From positions 10,137,559-10,201,558 of the forward strand of contig JBBMOL010000008.1 in assembly GCA_037954665.1 (NCBI GenBank): a stretch of DNA of 64,000 nucleotides, in the 5' to 3' direction. The position numbers and the translations under genes were made by a program. Below are positions 1 through 10,860 of the stretch, piece after piece. This DNA comes from Laguncularia racemosa. Lineage: Eukaryota > Streptophyta > Magnoliopsida > Myrtales > Combretaceae. Each line of letters opens with the position of its first letter. Position 1 is the first letter of the stretch. The notes beneath the pieces are model-generated. The model searched no databases, was not told where the DNA came from, and saw nothing but the letters and a program-made list of their open reading frames with translations.

Positions 1-59
1 ACTAGAATCACCTATCAAGCAGGTTGTTGATTAAGTATCCTGATATACTAAACGCTATC

Positions 60-745
60 ATAATTTATTAAAATGTACCACATTTAAAGAAAAGATAGTA
101 ATGTAGTTAAATAAGCATATGTATTAAAATCAATTAATGGCTACCACAATTTGATAAATTATATCAAAATAAAAAAAAAATAGAATATAAACAAATATAT
201 ATATATATATATATGTATCAGAATCTCGTAACTAGTACCATATTTCAACAAAAATTGATAATATCTTCAAATGTTTAAATATGCTAAAATCCCTAAATAG
301 TACAGCAATTTATTAATTATACTTAAATAAGAAGAAAAAGTTGATAACATAGGTAAATATGTAAATTAACCATAATTTATTAAGCAATTCCACAATTCAA
401 CAACTTGTACTAAAGTAAGGAGAAAGAATTGGTAATATAGACAAATATGTACATATATTATAATTTTTTAAACGATGCTACAATTTGACAAATTGTGTTA
501 GGATGAGGAGAAAACGTTAGTGATATAGATAGATATCTACATATACTAAAATTTATTAGATGATATCGCATTTTAACAAATTGTATTAGAATAAGGAAAA
601 AAAGTTGGTAATATAGGCAAAAATATATATGTACCAGAATTTCTTCAACAATATCACAATTTGAAAAAAATGTACTAAACTAAGGAGAAATAGTTGCTAA
701 TATATGTATGAGAATTTCTTAAATAGTATCACAATCTGACAATTG
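60..745. repeat. Degenerate 88-bp tandem repeat array
   Basis: An A+T-rich tandem array. The recognisable core (GGAGAAAAAGTTGGTAATAT-like) recurs at about 331, 419, 507, 595 and 684, a spacing of 88, 88, 88 and 89 bases. It is followed each time by a TATGTACxxxAATTT stretch and a CACAATTTGACAAATTGTA-like stretch. Weaker copies extend to about position 60. Units have diverged by many substitutions, so the array is old. The left edge may lie outside the window. Confidence 0.75.
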
Positions 746-1113
746 ATCAATTGTATCAAGATTTGAACTTTTTCACCAACTAAATTAGTTGTCTGTAATT
801 TAATTGAACAATTAGAATTAGTTCCATTTAAATCTAATGGCCTACATATGCAATTTGTGAAAAAGCCACTTGTACTAGTAAAGCCTCTTTTTCTCGTGAC
901 TATATTGATTTCTTTTTTCTTTTTTTTTTTAATAGAAACAACTACATTGATTTCACTCGATATTTTATTGAAAGTCTATCTATCCAACTATTGACACAAA
1001 GACAATCTAGCATGGTAAGAAATAATTAGATTCGACAATTCTTGTGGGTTAGGTATCATAAAAAATGGCTTGAGCAAGCTAAGTAAAAGTGGGACATGGT
1101 CCAACTTGTCCAG
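746..1113. other. No feature recognised
   Basis: Non-coding, A+T-rich, with short T runs. Nothing supports a gene or an element. Confidence 0.5.
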
Positions 1114-2303
1114 TTGATGGTTTTTTTTTTTTTTTGTCCAGTTTACCCAAACTTTGGCCATTTTCACAATTTACTTCCTGAACCTTTAAATTGGTCAATT
1201 TAATACCCAATCAAACTTCTTGGGTACATGCATACTACTTGCTATTAATCTCTAAATGGTCGTTGTACTCTATAACCGGCCCATCAATTGATGCAATTGC
1301 ATGTGTACATGTTAACCGGCATGGAATTAAACTATTCCAACTAAGCATCTAAGTGGGTGATCATGTCAGCTAAGGAGATATAAAAGGGGAGAAAAAAGAG
1401 TAGTTGAAACCCTAAACAATTCAACTGAAACCCAATTTGGAAGAGATCTTCCTTTGCGAAGAAGACGAGAGAGATTTGGAGGGAGAAAGGGATACAATCC
1501 AACATAAACCCTAAGTTCAAAACCTAAAATTAAAAACCTTCTTTATAGCAACAAGTTGGAATTCACAATAAAAGACTCAACCTACATCCATTAGCAAAAC
1601 CTAATTTTCGATAAGAGGATAGGGAAGAAGTTACACCCATTGGAAAGTTGAGTAATGAAGAACTCACCAAAAGCTTCAATGGCTTCTACGCATAGGTTAT
1701 GTTCAAATAGCAGTTTTACTCCACGTCATCACAATTGAGGATTCTTGTTCACCTCCTTGCATCCTCCCACTGCTGTTGACTATTATGTGTGGTTAATCTT
1801 TGCCAATTGTGATAAAATTAGGGTTATGGTCAGGGATTAATTAGGTTTTTAAAAGTATTTAGAGTTTAAACGATTTGGGGTTTAGAAGGTTCGTCAAGGG
1901 GTTTTCCTTCTTTGGTTACTAGGGTTTTTTTAGGGGTTGTGACTTGTGGGTGATTTACTATTAACCATGTTTTTGTTTTTTAACCCATTAACTATTCTTT
2001 TTAACATGGCCCTCAATATCTCATTAGTTAATATGTTCATTTTTTTTCCTATCATCACCCACATGAATGCCCAACTAGAATAGTTTAATTCCATGTTGGT
2101 TGACATGTACATGTGTCACTGCATCAATGGATAAGTCGGCCACAGAGGATAGCGCATGTTTGGAAATTAACAGCAAGTAATATGTGTGTACTTGAGAAGT
2201 TTGATTGGGTATTAAATTAATCAATTTAAAAATCTAAATAGTAAATCATAAAAATAATCAAAGTTTAGGTAGTAAAAGTAACATTAACCCTTTTTTATTG
2301 ATG
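1114..2303. mobile_element. Non-autonomous DNA transposon with long terminal inverted repeats (MULE-like)
   Basis: The element spans about 1120-2297. Its left arm (about 1136-1395) is an inverted copy of its right arm (about 2040-2290). For example, the stretch at 1196-1222 (ATTTAATACCCAATCAAACT...) reappears reverse-complemented near 2190-2220, and ACATGGAATTAAACTATTC-like sequence near 1320 reappears near 2080. The hexamer TTGATG lies just outside both ends (1114-1119 and 2298-2303) and may be a target duplication. The middle, about 640 bp, is unrelated to the arms and contains several AAACCCTAA-type leader motifs on both strands. No transposase reading frame is seen. The long arms suggest a Mutator-like or foldback element; the superfamily is inferred. 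Confidence 0.7.
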
Positions 2304-5300
2304 AAAGTAGAGTCTCATTTATGGAAACCGGCAATCAAAGCATCTAAAAAAAAAATAAGTTCAAGTTATGATGCTGAAAAAATACTATCCTTTTAAATGA
2401 AAGTAGATTTTTAAGGATGGAAATTCATGTTACTTTTTAATGCTTAAAAGTGATTAGTGAATTGTCATTCAAAAAGGGTAGTCGATTGTTGAGCTAGCAA
2501 ATTTCAAATTGTAAGAATTTTCTATATATATATATATATTTGTTTAACGTTCCCTTTCTCTGTAACCATATAAAACCACACAAGCATATCTAAAACTTCC
2601 ATCAAGTAAGGAATCGCTTTTCAGATCTCATATCATTTTCTATATTTCTTGAAAATATAGAGTTAAATCATTAAAGATTACTAAATTGATAAAAACACTA
2701 ATTATAAATATATGAAAATTTTGGTAGGTTATTGGGTAATTTAAATAAAAATTTTATATTATAAAATTGTAATAAAAAATCTTATAGGTTTCTTGTAGGT
2801 TTTACAAATACAATTTCAAGTAGATCCTATATGTTTACAGCAAAAAGTCCCTCCTAAAATTTAAGAATTTACAAACATAAAGTAAGATATTATATCTACC
2901 TTATATCCGCTTACTCTAAAAATCTAACCACTTATACAAAAGCATCGAGAATATTAAATTGTTCCATTTGTTTTTTATTTAACTTTACCAAGACACTATA
3001 TAAAAGGGAAAAAAAGAAAAAATCTCCACCGACGATTTGAGTTTGACTGTAGAGTAAAATTCAGGGAAAAAGATAAATGCCGTTCCTCCACTTTTGCAAT
3101 TTCTCATCTTTTCATTGGATGATTTGCGCTGGCATCTATTCATATCTTTACATTCAAACTTGATTGAATTACCAAAAAAGCTCTAAATAATTATGGCAGG
3201 TGAAAAATTGGCATTCAAATTGTAATTCTAAATTATGTAAGCAAGTAATTAATCAATTAATTATGCAATATCTTTATATTCATATTTGATTAAATTACCA
3301 AAAATCTCTTAATAATTATGGAAACTAAGTAATAAACAAATATATAAATTTGATTCCATGTTTATAAATATGGCTGAAAAGCCTAAGCAAGTAATATATA
3401 CAAATATAGTAAACATCTTCAAATCAAATAATCCCAATAAATAGGGTAACATAAGAAATATATATATAATTAGCTAAATAATTGGATGTCAGTTACATGA
3501 TAATTATATGTTTTATAAAATATATATATATAAGAATGAAAAATTATTTTATTCAATTTTTTAATAAGTATCAGTGTATAAAGCAGTCCAACGTATTGTA
3601 CCTGAAAGTAAGTGCCTCGATCTAGAGTTAGGACAGAGGCTCAGCTCTATTTTAAGTTGAGAATCAATGTATGGCCGACGAGTGGCGACTGCTAACGTCG
3701 CCTCGAATTGAACCACGCAATTGCCTTTGGCTTGTTGCTTGGAGTCTGTAGCAAATGCACACACAAGGTTATAATGGTGGCTACCATTCTTAGGACTTAC
3801 CTAACAAGGACAAGTACGTAGTAAGTAGCAACGTGATGGTCGAACTAGTATGTATTCCATGCATGCATAAAGGCAATAATAATCACTTCCTATTGGATAA
3901 CTACCTACATAGCGAAGGAAATACACATTAAGATATCCCAATCTCGAAAAGTTCACTTTCTGTCTCCCCAGCGCCCACTTTCTACCCCCATTGGGTGGTC
4001 CGGGAAGTATTCATCTTTATGAATAGATGGAATCATTCTCACTTGACCGCTCAAAACGGACCAGTACAAAATCATGTGGCTTGTCCACCTTCACCTACCC
4101 CACTAGATTCGTCTTAACCCTTATTTACTACTCCTATCTCTTCATTCATTTTAGCAAAATAGATTGAGAAGAATGTTGAATCAGATTCTAAAACTTGTTA
4201 ATCCTTACATAATCAGATCGATTTGGAGGTGTGTATCAAACATTATAACACAGGTTCTAGTTTTAAATTTTTAGAGTCTATAACCATAGAGTAGAGTATA
4301 TGTTATGACTTTACATTTATTTCAAAACTGTATGAAACTTATGCTCTATATTATGGATTTCAAGTTTTAGATTGCCACATAAGTTCTCAATATATACAAA
4401 GTATTTATAAATTTGATTTGTATAGTATTGTCAATATATATAATTTGTTTGTATTAGACCAACACTCGCTCGAATAGTCAAATCTATATCAAATCTCCAG
4501 ATTAAAGTTAAACTAGTAACACGTTTATGGTTGTTGTATCTTACTATTATTTTGTGTTTGCCTTTAAATTTGTCATACTTATTTGTTGGTTGTATCTTAC
4601 ATTTAAAATCAATATTAATTTAAAGTTATGATATCATTTTGAAGGTGAATAATTGATAATATTTTAACTTTGAAAAAGTTTAACAAAAAGAAATCTCATG
4701 TTACATATGGTACCTTAACCTTTATATTTTATAAGGTATAAATTGTTGAAATAAATTGTCAATTATATATTTTAAAGTGTAAATTATATGTTTGGAATGC
4801 TCAATGATTAATTAAATTGGTATCATATTAAACATAAGCAAAGCTTAGAGAATTATGGAGTTTATAGGAAACACCTAGACCTTTTATAAAAAGGTTTGGA
4901 GTATCTCTTGTTGAGAGCAAAAAAGAACCTGTCAAAGCAAAAAAGTTCTTATCATTTGAAAGGGTCTAGACTTTTTGTCTGAAAAAATGAAAAGAGTCTT
5001 GACCTCTTTAAATGCTCCCGACCTTTTTTTTTTCTATAGAATTTTACAGAACATTATAGTTGAAGGAGTACTTGCAACTTTTAATTAAATTTCTTAAAGA
5101 GTTTCAAGTGTTTGAGTCATACCCATTCGCAATTAAGGATTTGAATAAGTGTATTACTAATCTAAATCAAAACTAATGGATAACATTCAAATCTTGAAAG
5201 ATGATGACTCTTATGAAGAGTTACGTTTTTTGAAAATTCTTGAAATTATAAAATTTGCTACTTCTCCTCTTTTGTGAGAATTTTTGCATGAATTTCATCA

Positions 5301-5433
5301 ATTTTCTATCATGCTTCTACAATATACAATACACTCCACATATATCCAAGTTTGGTTTGATATTTTGAAATTTGCTATTTAAGTATCAAGATTTAATTGT
5401 ATCATGGAAAATTCTACATTCAAAACCCCATAG
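2304..5433. other. Intergenic A+T-rich stretch, no gene recognised
   Basis: Mostly very A+T-rich with TA microsatellites near 2522-2540 and 3460-3530. A less A+T-rich patch at about 3550-4140 contains a minus-strand open frame of 67 codons (3561-3764) flanked by possible splice sites, but the product matches nothing recognised, so it is not called as a gene. Confidence 0.5.
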
Positions 5434-6103
5434 CAAATTTTGGGGATAAAGACATTACCGGTGCATATACTATAAAAATTGGGCAATTAAAGATTTAAAT
5501 ATTCATTTGTCGTGATTTAGTATTTATAATTTTAAAGATAGGTCGTTTAAGTGTCTTCATTACAAAATTGTATTAATTTTGTTAATGTAGATAAGAATGC
5601 AACTAGGGCGGATTTGAAGCGGGTTTTATGAAACTTTAACTTGCGCTTATAAGGTTTAACGTTTCCCAAAATCCTATAAAAACCTTATAAGGTTTTTACT
5701 TTTATTACCAAAACTTGACCTTATAGGGGCGGGTCAAGTTTTTAATATATTATTTTTTATCGAGTTTGATTTTTTATCGGATTTTTTTTTAGTTCGAAAA
5801 CCCAACTTTAAATCCTACAAGATTTTGAATCTTGTTCCAAAACTTGTTAAAAACCTTATAAAATAAGTGATACGCTATAGGATTTTTATCAAGTTAGCCA
5901 CCCTATAATGACCTTGCTCAATTACATCTCTAAACATAGACTAATTATAAGGTTTAAAATTAATATTCATTTGTAATAAAGACATTTAAATGATTTATCT
6001 TTAAAAGTATAAGCACTAAATTGATATAAATGAAAACATAAATATTGAATCGCCTAAAATAAAAAATATAAGTACTTTTAGTGTCTTTATCCCACAAATT
6101 TTG
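5434..6103. mobile_element. MULE-type MITE with 9-bp target duplication
   Basis: The element is about 5443-6094. It begins GGGATAAAGACATTACC and ends with the inverted counterpart (…GTGTCTTTATCCC). The inverted arms run for roughly 150 bp each (5443-5580 and 5945-6094), sharing blocks such as TTTTAAAGATA near 5540 and its complement near 6000. The 9-mer CAAATTTTG lies at 5434-5442 and again at 6095-6103. Nine-base target duplications with long arms are typical of Mutator-like elements. No coding capacity is present. Its centre is occupied by a second element. Confidence 0.8.
5587..5930. mobile_element. Second MITE inserted in the MULE-type MITE (hAT-like)
   Basis: Between the arms of the outer element lies unrelated sequence with loosely inverted ends: TAGATAAGAATGCAACTAGG on the left and, read on the minus strand, TTAGAGATGTAATTGAGCAAGG-like sequence on the right. 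Internally it has CCTTATAAGGTTTT-type short palindromes (5690-5700) and G-rich GGGGCGGGTC. The terminus resembles plant hAT-type MITEs (TAGxGxTGCAA). No clean 8-bp target duplication is visible, so the class is tentative. Confidence 0.4.
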
Positions 6104-7980
6104 TATAGGAGATGTAAATTTTCTAAAAAAAAGGGAGAGAATTTATTTATGCCTTTAAATCTTTTATCAATTTATTTGTTTCATTAGACCAATTATTTAG
6201 CACATTTTCCTAACACAATTTCCATAGTCGGTGTATGAAATCATAGAAAAGATCTATTTTTCAAACAATTTTAAACCACCATTTATAAGTTAGAGATGAA
6301 TATTCTATTAACCTTATACTTGCTTATATAAAGGTAACATAGGAAATCTCATACATGGAAAATATTGAACACATGAAACACTCATCCTCCCAATTATGAG
6401 AAGATCAATAAAAGTACCATAGCCATAGACGGATGGTGTTTCCATTTGGTTTCTTAGACTTGCCATTTAAAGTAAGAGAAATGTACGGAAATGGTTTGGC
6501 ATGGATTCCGCACGTGAAAATGTAATGGGACAGACTCCTGAAAAGTGCTCAAATAAAATAATAATTACCTAAATCAGTCGCAATGAATTTTTCCGCCAAA
6601 ACCTCCGCCCATCACTATTATTCTCTTTACTGAAAAAGATCCTTTTGTCGGTAGATGGCTATCCTCAAATCCAAGTTATTGGTTTCTTCATAACTTTTCA
6701 ACAAAGTCAAATTTTGAATAGTTAACAGGATCCTTTTGATTCGATTGTATAATTGATGATATTATTCCTTACCACCTTTTCATGTAATCATGGATGGATC
6801 TCCCTTTTTTCCCTCCAGAAATCTTTTTTAAAAAAGATTTTGGCCTAGTATAGAATTGATTGTCCCCAAAGAGTTATGATGTGATCACCTGTTGAGTTCA
6901 AACTCATATAATTCAATGTTATTAACTTTACTTAAGTGGAATGTAACAAGTTTAGAGTTGTTAATTACATTAGACTGAATTAAAATTTACACCAAATTAA
7001 GTCATAAAATACAGTTCTTTTATATTTTAGTTATATTCACGATTCGGTTCGGAGATGATTTATATGATTCATATTACAATTTAAGGATCAAACCAAGCTG
7101 AACTGCTTGAACTTAAACTAAACCACTTCTTATTGAAAAATAAAAATAAAATGACATATTTTAGTTATTTTAGTTTTAAATCCTACAGTCATTTCAATCT
7201 AACCTTATTTACCATTTCATTTTTATCAACTCTCATTCTACTCTTCATCTTTATAGTCCGCTTCTTTTCCTTTACCTTTATATCTCATCTTTTAAGCAAA
7301 GTAATATGCTTTCACTATTACCTAAAATGTAATGACTATTACCGTAACATAATGTTATATGATTCACATTCTCATGTAATATTCAATTTAGAACCACTAA
7401 CTACTAAAAATAGTTCAATTCATTAATGGTTTGAACTAAATCATTTTAAATATAGTTTGGTTTGGCTCAACTTGATCTTTGAATCAAACCTTGAATACCT
7501 CTTATCAAATTTGTCCCTTTTTCCTCTAATTCTTATAGTAATAATCCGAAAAAAAGAGAGTAAAAAATAATATGATGAGAACACAAAATTTAAAGTAATT
7601 GCCGAGATCACTAATTGACATATTTACCATTCCGTCCCTTTTTAAAAAAAAACATATATCTCTCATTAGGAATCCCTATGTTTGAATATGGCACGTTAGA
7701 GGTTGGGGTCCTCCGCTTTGAGAGAAAAGTTAGTCCATCTATCATTTTCATAAATATGTACCAGCAAATAACCCTTTTCGATGAAGGAAAGGATTTAAAA
7801 TTTGTAAATCGCTCACCAAATTATACAAAAATCTTATCACTAAACAGATAAAAGACAACACAAAGATTTCTATTAGTATTACTTTAGAGCAACTCTTTGA
7901 TCTACTAAAATATGCAAATCGAATGCAGTAAAAAAAGGGAAAAACAAAAAAAAAAAAAAACAAAACAAAAAGAGTTCTTC
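6104..7980. other. Intergenic A+T-rich stretch
   Basis: No gene recognised. A 97-codon open frame at 7133-7426 is hydrophobic low-complexity sequence in A+T-rich DNA. The segment at about 7060-7500 starts and ends with AACCAAAC/GTTTGGTT-type sequence in roughly inverted orientation and could be a decayed MITE of the kind seen more clearly at 36694-37400. Confidence 0.35.
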
Positions 7981-8186
7981 TATACTCTTCTCTCACGCTG
8001 ACTTGTCCCGTTGACCTAACGCCATCTTAATGTTTCTTTACGTCCACCATTTTGGCTGTCCCAGAATTCATAAAAGTAGACATAGATTTAAGTTAAGAAG
8101 CCTGCTAAACTAGACAAAGCTATGCATAAACTTCGCAGCTAGATACGGAACTTAGCGTGAGATGATTTTACTTGATTACTCAGAAG

Positions 8187-8277
8187 ATGTAGAAGATCAA
8201 ATGAATATGCCTGCTTTTACCTCGTATCCACTGCCTAGAAAGGCTCCCATCTTCATTTGCCTCAAAATCTGGCAGAT
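8187..8277 (-). other. Possible 3' untranslated or alternative terminal exon
   Basis: On the minus strand a good acceptor (CATCTGCCAG, ending near 8277) is followed by about 70 bases of balanced composition that stay open, reading ILRQMKMGAFLGS... in one frame and LPDFEANEDGSLSRQWIRG in another, then GTAAAAG. It lies about 1.4 kb downstream of the stop of the 9702-10415 gene, which has an AAG/GTATAAC donor-like site just after its stop (near 9680). A spliced 3' UTR, or a separate small gene, is possible. This is inference only. Confidence 0.2.
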
Positions 8278-8279
8278 GT

Positions 8280-9700
8280 AAGTTCCTTAATACACCGATC
8301 CATTTAGGGAATAAAGAGATCCATGACTCGACGCATTCAAGTCAAGCTCTATGTTTACTCATATTTGAGCAGGATACTTTTCAAATCCAGCTCGAGCCTC
8401 ACAATTTTTACCGAAAGAGCATGTAATTTACTCAATAAGCTCATGCACCTAATAGAGCTTGAGTTCAACTCAAGCATAAATCGAGTCCTAGCTTCAATAT
8501 GAATCATGCATTATACTGATTCTAATATCCAAACTTCATGGAGCCGTACTGACTTTTTTAAATATGTACCAAGCAATTCGACTCAACTTGACCATTATCA
8601 AACTCTGGAATCAGGAAGATATTTTAAGTGGTTTCTGACATCAAAAATCAGTTGGAACAACCAGCTTTATTTGGAAATCAACGACCACCAAATCAATTAA
8701 AATGGAGCAAACAGCTATTGCATAACCCCATATATTGTGTCAGAGAATTTATATGTGCGATTGTTCATCGTATCTGCTAGCAACACTTTGTTAGACTTTA
8801 AGCTGACAACTTGTTTCTGTTAACACTACCTATTGCTGCATTGTTGTTAACTATCCTGATGGCTAGGTACTTGAAATTTAACGCATCCAAAGAGCATTTT
8901 TGACATCTCCATCTCTGTTTTTACCATGGAGCAGTGACACCAACTTCTTGTCAATAAATAATATTCCAGTACAGAGTCTAATCTAAACTTCCCATTAGCA
9001 AGGATGAATGACTATTTAACTTATTTCAATTTTCATATTACAGCAACGAATAATGGCAGTTCCTAATCGCACATAGGGAAGTTTTTTCAAAAACCACCGA
9101 CCTTTATTACCATATCTTGGAACTGTATTTATAATTGCCCACCTTTCATTAATAAAAATACGTGTAAGTAATGATGAATTTTTCCCCCCAAATGAACAAT
9201 AAGGAACTTGTTACTCTGAGTCTTTTCCAGTAAGACTGGTTACTTGTAGTGGTTCTTTTGAAAGATTACTTCCTAACCAGTTAGGTAGTCATGCGATGTG
9301 TCAAACAGTAGACACGCATTCACAATAGGATGGAAAAGACAAACTTCCGTAACTCGTCTAAAAGATGCCAGTTAGGTATCTGACGAACCTAAAGAGAAAA
9401 ATTACATATCAAAATATTGACATCATATGTAATGCAGAATATTGAACCAAAATCCTTGACAGCAAAGCAATTTATACTAAAATTTAAAAATTACAAATCC
9501 CAGCACATTCACTATACAAAACAGCTATCGATGGCCTACTTCAGGGGATGCTACAATTGCCACTAGTGAAAAAGTACACTTTCTCCAGAAAAATTTTACA
9601 ATATGAAAGAAAATTTGTTAAGATCATAGATCGGCATGAAATTATATTAATGAAGTTAATATCAGAGCAAGTTATACCTTAATAGAAAATGGTCATTAGA
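8280..9700. other. Downstream region of the 9702 gene
   Basis: Moderately A+T-rich, non-repetitive, with no other coding frame recognised. It probably contains the 3' untranslated region of the minus-strand gene at 9702-10415 and perhaps a 3' UTR intron. A stretch rich in GAGCTTGA/CTCAAG words near 8330-8480 resembles sequences near 35400-35660 and 40250-40690. Confidence 0.4.
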
Positions 9701-9701
9701 A

Positions 9702-10415
9702 TCAGAACTCAAGCTTTCTGCAAAGTCCCAAATCAATCTTCCTCGTTCTGCCTGCAGCCTTCATTGGAGCTGGTGGACAAGTTTCGGATATACCATCTAA
9801 GCGAGGGGCCAAAGGGGGTGTCCTACAATCATCACTGATAATCGACATCTCGGTGAGAAGATCCACAGCTTTCTTCGACAAAATGGTCTCCAAAACATTT
9901 TCATACACCGATTCAACGATCTCCTCATCAGAGATATCAGGAACATCATCGCTCAAATTCTCAACATTCAAACTTCTGGCTATGGAACCAAAATTAAGTC
10001 GCCGAGAGACACTACTTTTCCATTCAGCATAAAGCTTTTTACACCTTGGGGCAAGCAATACGTCATCTGGACCAGGAGCAAACGGGTCAAAAATATCCTC
10101 CTTAGGTGTACGGGGGCTATTATTATCATTACCGACATTACAACCGAACAACCCACCATTGCCTTCCCTATGAGATTTAAGACAAGCCAGCTCCTTACCC
10201 AATACAAACGGAGATGATTCGAGATCAACTTTGTTATCCCTACTGTCTCTACTAATATCAGGAGTTACCGGCTCGAGAGAAGCACTCTCGTCGGACAATG
10301 AAACAACATCCTTATTACCATCCAACTCCTCCTTATCAATCCCTCCTAAAGAATCTTTCTTTGAAACCGAAACGTCTCGATTGTCGAATGCATCCAACAA
10401 TGTTCCAGAGCCCAT
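9702..10415 (-). CDS. Conserved plant protein with cyclin/CDK-type motifs (possible SIAMESE-related-like CDK regulator)
   Basis: A 237-residue protein in one uninterrupted coding exon. The start chosen is the ATG at 10415; the frame is open for eight further codons upstream but has no ATG there. Residues 1-95 are acidic, polar and probably disordered. Residues 100-107 read SPRTPKED, two proline-directed (CDK-type) phosphorylation sites. Residues 110-116 are DPFAPGP. Residues 138-142 are RRLNF, which fits the RxLxF cyclin-docking (Cy) motif. Residues 155-192 are acidic and probably helical. Residues 195-200 (DDCRTP) and 213-219 (CPPAPMK) resemble the CxTP...CPPAPRK arrangement near the C terminus of SIAMESE-related (SMR) CDK inhibitors. 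The protein ends in a basic tail. It is seen only as motifs: the protein is longer than usual SMRs and the family name is not certain. If correct it would act in the nucleus on cyclin-CDK complexes. The gene has a 5' UTR intron (10458-10705). Confidence 0.85.
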   Translation of the reverse strand: MGSGTLLDAFDNRDVSVSKKDSLGGIDKEELDGNKDVVSLSDESASLEPVTPDISRDSRDNKVDLESSPFVLGKELACLKSHREGNGGLFGCNVGNDNNSPRTPKEDIFDPFAPGPDDVLLAPRCKKLYAEWKSSVSRRLNFGSIARSLNVENLSDDVPDISDEEIVESVYENVLETILSKKAVDLLTEMSIISDDCRTPPLAPRLDGISETCPPAPMKAAGRTRKIDLGLCRKLEF

Positions 10416-10457
10416 GAATCCAGAGCACAAAAAGGGCAAATTGGTAATAAATTAAAG

Positions 10458-10705
10458 CTGTTCAAAACAATGAATTAGCTTCATATAACCTTAACAAAAA
10501 CCCTATTTTTTTTTTAAAGAAAGAACCCAAGAATCGATTCATAAAAAAATGGAGATAATAATTAGGCAATAATCGATTAAAAGAACCAACTTGGCAAAAA
10601 AAAAAAAAAAACAAGATTAATCAAAAGAACGGAATAAAACCCCAGAAAGAGACTTGAAGAGAGAGACACAAAATTGGAGGGAAAGGATGGACGATTCGAA
10701 CGTAC
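10458..10705 (-). other. 5' UTR intron of the 9702-10415 gene
   Basis: Read on the minus strand, the donor CCAAG/GTACG (GT at 10705-10704) and the acceptor TTGTTTTGAACAG (AG at 10459-10458) bound a 248-base A+T-rich intron. The second exon then starts 42 bases before the ATG. Leader introns of this type are common in constitutively expressed plant genes. Splicing is predicted from sequence only. Confidence 0.6.
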
Positions 10706-10860
10706 CTTGGGATTCGGGGGCAAAATGGGGAAATTATTTGTCGTTCGTGCGAGTTAAAAGGGTGCTCTTTTTAGGGTTTTTGGATCTAACAGTGAAAGTG
10801 GAGCGAGCGTGAAAGTGAAAGGAGGGTGTGTGCCCTAGCCTTGAGTACCTATCTTGTTGT
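10706..10860 (-). promoter_or_regulatory. 5' leader and core promoter region of the 9702-10415 gene
   Basis: Reading on the minus strand, this less A+T-rich stretch contains AAAAACCCTAAAAAG (near 10770-10785), a telo-box-like AAACCCTAA element typical of genes active in dividing plant cells, and pyrimidine-rich CTTTCACTTTCACGCTCGCTCC (split here at about 10800-10822). No clear TATA box is seen. The transcription start is not fixed. Confidence 0.4.

Noticed and set aside
3561..3764. A 67-codon minus-strand frame with a possible acceptor (CTACAG) and donor (TCAG/GTAC)
   Set aside because: It could be an internal exon, but no neighbouring exon or family match was found.
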